Below are positions 60,985 to 64,000 of a DNA stretch of 64,000 nt, piece after piece. Origin of the DNA: Cucumis sativus (Eukaryota; Streptophyta; Magnoliopsida; Cucurbitales; Cucurbitaceae); NCBI RefSeq assembly GCF_000004075.3, contig NC_026661.2, positions 2,914,001-2,978,000 on the forward strand, read 5' to 3'. The translations under genes were made by a program, and so were the position numbers. Each line of letters begins with the position of its first letter. The stretch's first letter is position 1. The notes below the pieces were generated by a model. That model worked only from the letters and a program-made list of their open reading frames with translations, did not search any database and was not told the DNA's origin.

Positions 60985-63065
60985 CTAATCATCCGATCCA
61001 CTTAAAATAGCACTAACATGTTAACTACTACTTGAGCCTATAACTCATAGGTTGTTATATTTAATAAAGTAATAGACAACTTGTATATCAAAATTGAAGA
61101 TGAAAAGGGAAAATTACTGTTGCAATCATGATCATTAATAACATAGATGGTGAGCCCCCCTCCAAATAATTTGTATTGATAATTATATCATAATTTACTA
61201 TATGTATGGTTTGGTCAATATTATAAGCTGTTGTTGTTATTGTCCATAAAGTTAGGAGAAGAGATAGAAAAAAGTGGTAATTAAAAAGGAATTATGAGGA
61301 TGGTTTCCCACACATGTTTTTAGTTTCACACACAAAAAGAGAATACTACACACAGCTCATCATCAATTTCCCAATACCACACATAATTATATTCTTCTCT
61401 TTGTGTTTTATGCACACACCAAAAACAACAGTGATGGGTCAAAAAAGTAGCATCTAACATTTCTATTATATATTTATATATTATGGACAAAACAACACTT
61501 TTTCTAGAGGTTTTCAAGTTTGTGTGTAAACCAAAATGGACAAATTAACACTTTTCGAAAGATGCTTTCAATGGAACTTGGACGGTTTAGTCTCTTGAAA
61601 AATGCATATACTCTCGTCTCATGATAGATTAAGCTTTAGTTCATTACCATATTTTTAAGTTATTGAAGAATATCAAAACTATATAATTTAGTTAAATGAA
61701 TAATGACGATGATTCGATCATTTCTCAACTCTACAAGTGTTTATATTTTGTTTGATGTTTTTATCTCGGATATGAGTTTTTTCTGACCAATTCCTTGTGT
61801 TTCTTTATTTGATAATGTGTAAGATGATTTAATTAGGTTGGTAACTTTAATTAGACGAACTTTGTTAGTAGCTTGCCAAAAGGAATTTGATCTTGCACCA
61901 ACAAATCGGTAACTTAGGCTAGCTCTAGTTTACGTCTCTATTTTGCTCTTTTCATTTTACTTACATGTTTGAGGCTTACTTCACATGTATATTACAAGTT
62001 TGCAACAAAAAAGATTCATAATTTTGCCTTTCGTTTAGGAAACGAAATTAGGCTCGAACACCCCTCTCACAAACAACCGGTCGGAACGATATATATTACT
62101 ATATGTTTAGTTAGCTTATTTATTTTTCTTTTTTTCTATTGTAACATTGACGTGGAACCTATCATACCAATTTGAATTAATTTATTTTTTATAAAAAAAA
62201 TTGGCAATATGGATGGTTTTTCCTTTTATTTTCATCAATCATGTTTACTACAAGTCCAGAATGGTTCCAACTTGGGGAGGGAGTTCTACACCAAAAAGTA
62301 ATATAAATTTACAAATTCTTAGCCCCATTATTTTTATTTTTATAATATCATCATTTTTGGAAAAAAAAAGGAAAATATTAATATACCATCCTTTTCTTAA
62401 TAGTTAATATATCATTATGTTATGCCTACTTTCCACATTTTATGGAATGTTAAATCGTATAATCTTTTTCCTATTTACACACAAATGTTCAAAATACTAT
62501 TGAAAAAAACACTAATATTAGTCTTTGTAATGTACTTCTCAAAAAAAAAAAAAAAAAAAAATTGTAATCAAATTCACAATAATTTTGAATTTTATAAAAT
62601 GTTTAAAAATGCTGAGAACAACATAAAGTAATTATCAATGTCGCTGACCTTATAAGTTATCATAAATAGAAAATATTCAACTTTTAGATTGATACTAATA
62701 AACATTTTCTTTACCTAATATTTAATTATCTTTGACATAATTTTCATTTGAAAATTAAAAATTTCGTATCTCTCTATTCCAACTCAATTTTCAAAACACT
62801 TAAATTACAAGGCAAAAGAAAATAGTTGAATTAAACAATATGATCTTCTAATTAAATACTTCTTAATATATTTTCCAAAAAGTTTTTACCATTGATTATC
62901 TACGGGTAAAAAAAAAAGGACATTGATGTAATATAGTATAAAACTCAATCTTTTCTTATGGTATACAAAAAACTACAAGCTGGGAGAATAATAAAATAAT
63001 ACAAATACAATAAAATACACCCAAAAATTGGAAAAAGAAGACAATATCCTAAATTAATATCCAAA
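60985..63065. other. AT-rich intergenic DNA and MYB 3' region
   Basis: No gene was seen. A poly-A run lies at 62540-62560. The last few hundred bases before 63069 are probably the 3' UTR of the minus-strand MYB gene. Confidence 0.5.
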
Positions 63066-63068
63066 TAT

Positions 63069-63819
63069 TTACACAAAATCAGCAAAGTCCAAACCTTCAG
63101 GAATTTCAAACTGCAAAAAGTTACTACAAAAACTATCTTTCTCATCCTCATTGCTGCTGCTGTTGTTTAAATAAGTAGATGAAGAATTCAATGGCGTAGG
63201 GCTTGATTTTACAGAATCAAACCCTAAATTTTGAGCATTGTTATTTGAAATGTCGAGAATTTCCGAAGCCGTTGGATTCGACCCATTGCCGCCGTATATG
63301 TAATTGGGTTGGTTCATCAAAACATCCTCACCACAATTCAAAAGTGTAGGTAAGAAATTAAGATTTTCTTGCGAAGTATTTGGGCAGTCAACAAAGGTAG
63401 AAGATATGGGCATTATTGAAGAAGAATTTGTATTATTAACATTATCGTTGGGTTGTAAGAGTTGTGATAATGAATCCATTTGAGCTTGAATTTGAGCCTG
63501 AGCCTGAGCTTGGAGAAGTAAATTATGGGCATTTGGATCTTGTTGTTTAAGGCCTAAAAGGGTGGGAATTAGCCTAAGAGATTCAGGATTTAGGGTTGCG
63601 GTAGTTTGGTGGTTGTTCAATAAGGTTGATAGGCTGAGGAGTGAGTGGCTTCGAATGGCGGCAGAGAGAATCGACGATAGGTCAAGAAGATCAATCCGAG
63701 GTGCGTGGGTCACCGGATCGATTCCCATTCGAAGGAGCCTTTTTCGTATGTGGGTGTTCCAATAATTCTTGATCTCGTTATCTGTTCTTCCAGGTAAGCG
63801 AGCAGCTATTGCTGACCAC
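63069..63819 (-). CDS. R2R3-MYB transcription factor, last exon only (MYB41/74/102 or MYB53/92/93-like)
   Basis: One exon of 751 nt begins after a TTTCAG acceptor and finishes one split codon, the standard third-exon phase of R2R3-MYB genes. It encodes 250 residues: the end of R3 ([20 protein letters not shown]), then [20 protein letters not shown] and [11 protein letters not shown]. This post-R3 block is shared by the MYB41/74/102 group and the MYB53/92/93 group, both of which act in stress, cuticle or suberin programmes. [13 protein letters not shown] stretch, Asn/Ser-rich sequence and an acidic end [16 protein letters not shown] follow, the last a likely activation region. Exons 1 and 2 lie beyond the right window edge, so the R2 repeat and the subgroup cannot be checked. 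Confidence 0.92.
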
Positions 63820-64000
63820 CTGAAACGAGCAAAAACATTAATAATCAATTAAATAACACATAATCTTTATATATCTTCTTTAGCTTTTAGGCTAATTGCA
63901 GTCTTAATTATTACCCATTAAGCGAGAAAAACCTTAAGAAAGATGAATAAGATATATTTAAGTCTAGTTCATTAATATTGATAATTATTGGTTCATGTGT
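63820..64000 (-). other. Part of intron 2 of the minus-strand MYB gene
   Basis: AT-rich sequence upstream of the acceptor at 63820-63821 with no coding content. It runs off the window edge. Confidence 0.75.

Overview
The window is nuclear DNA from a flowering plant, almost certainly a eudicot. It is very AT-rich between genes. Genes have short GT-AG introns, and there is a plastid Rieske protein and a chloroplast TIC20 protein (both with plastid-targeting N-termini), R2R3-MYB factors, and an S-domain receptor kinase. Protein details and base composition would fit a cucurbit, but that is an impression rather than something proved here.

Layout. 1-0.4 kb: fossil scrap of a Ty1/Copia polyprotein. 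3.7-6.1 kb (+): leucine-rich-repeat protein with a 17-codon first exon. 6.6-8.3 kb (-): universal stress protein of the PHOS32/34 type, convergent with the LRR gene. 9-12 kb: a GGGTT-rich repeat and a decayed LINE tail. 12.8-15.3 kb (+): SNM1/Apollo-type DNA-repair nuclease. 16.1 kb (-): tRNA-Asp(GUC). 16.8-18.9 kb (-): TIC20-type translocon protein. 21.5-24.0 kb (+): intronless G-type lectin receptor kinase. 24.7-27.4 kb (-): decayed hAT DNA transposon. 30.9-32.1 kb (+): R2R3-MYB. 37.6-38.2 kb (-): small secreted S-protein homologue. 43.9-46.0 kb (+): second R2R3-MYB. 49.8-52.3 kb (+): PetC, the Rieske protein of cytochrome b6f. 54.1-55.9 kb (-): GPI-anchored protein like At4g28100. 63.1 kb to the edge (-): last exon of a third R2R3-MYB.

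The genes are independent plant transcription units, not an operon. Loose themes are plastid function (TIC20, PetC), transcriptional control (three MYBs within 33 kb) and the cell surface (receptor kinase, S-protein, GPI protein). I rebuilt exons by reading splice sites and checking that phases join; all complete gene models close in frame. I found no clearly novel system. The most useful leads are a stop-free in-frame first intron in petC, a five-cysteine N-terminus on one MYB, many local tandem duplications in introns and UTRs, a G22 tract in a GPI-protein intron, and an orphan promoter-like stretch near 60.4-61.0 kb.
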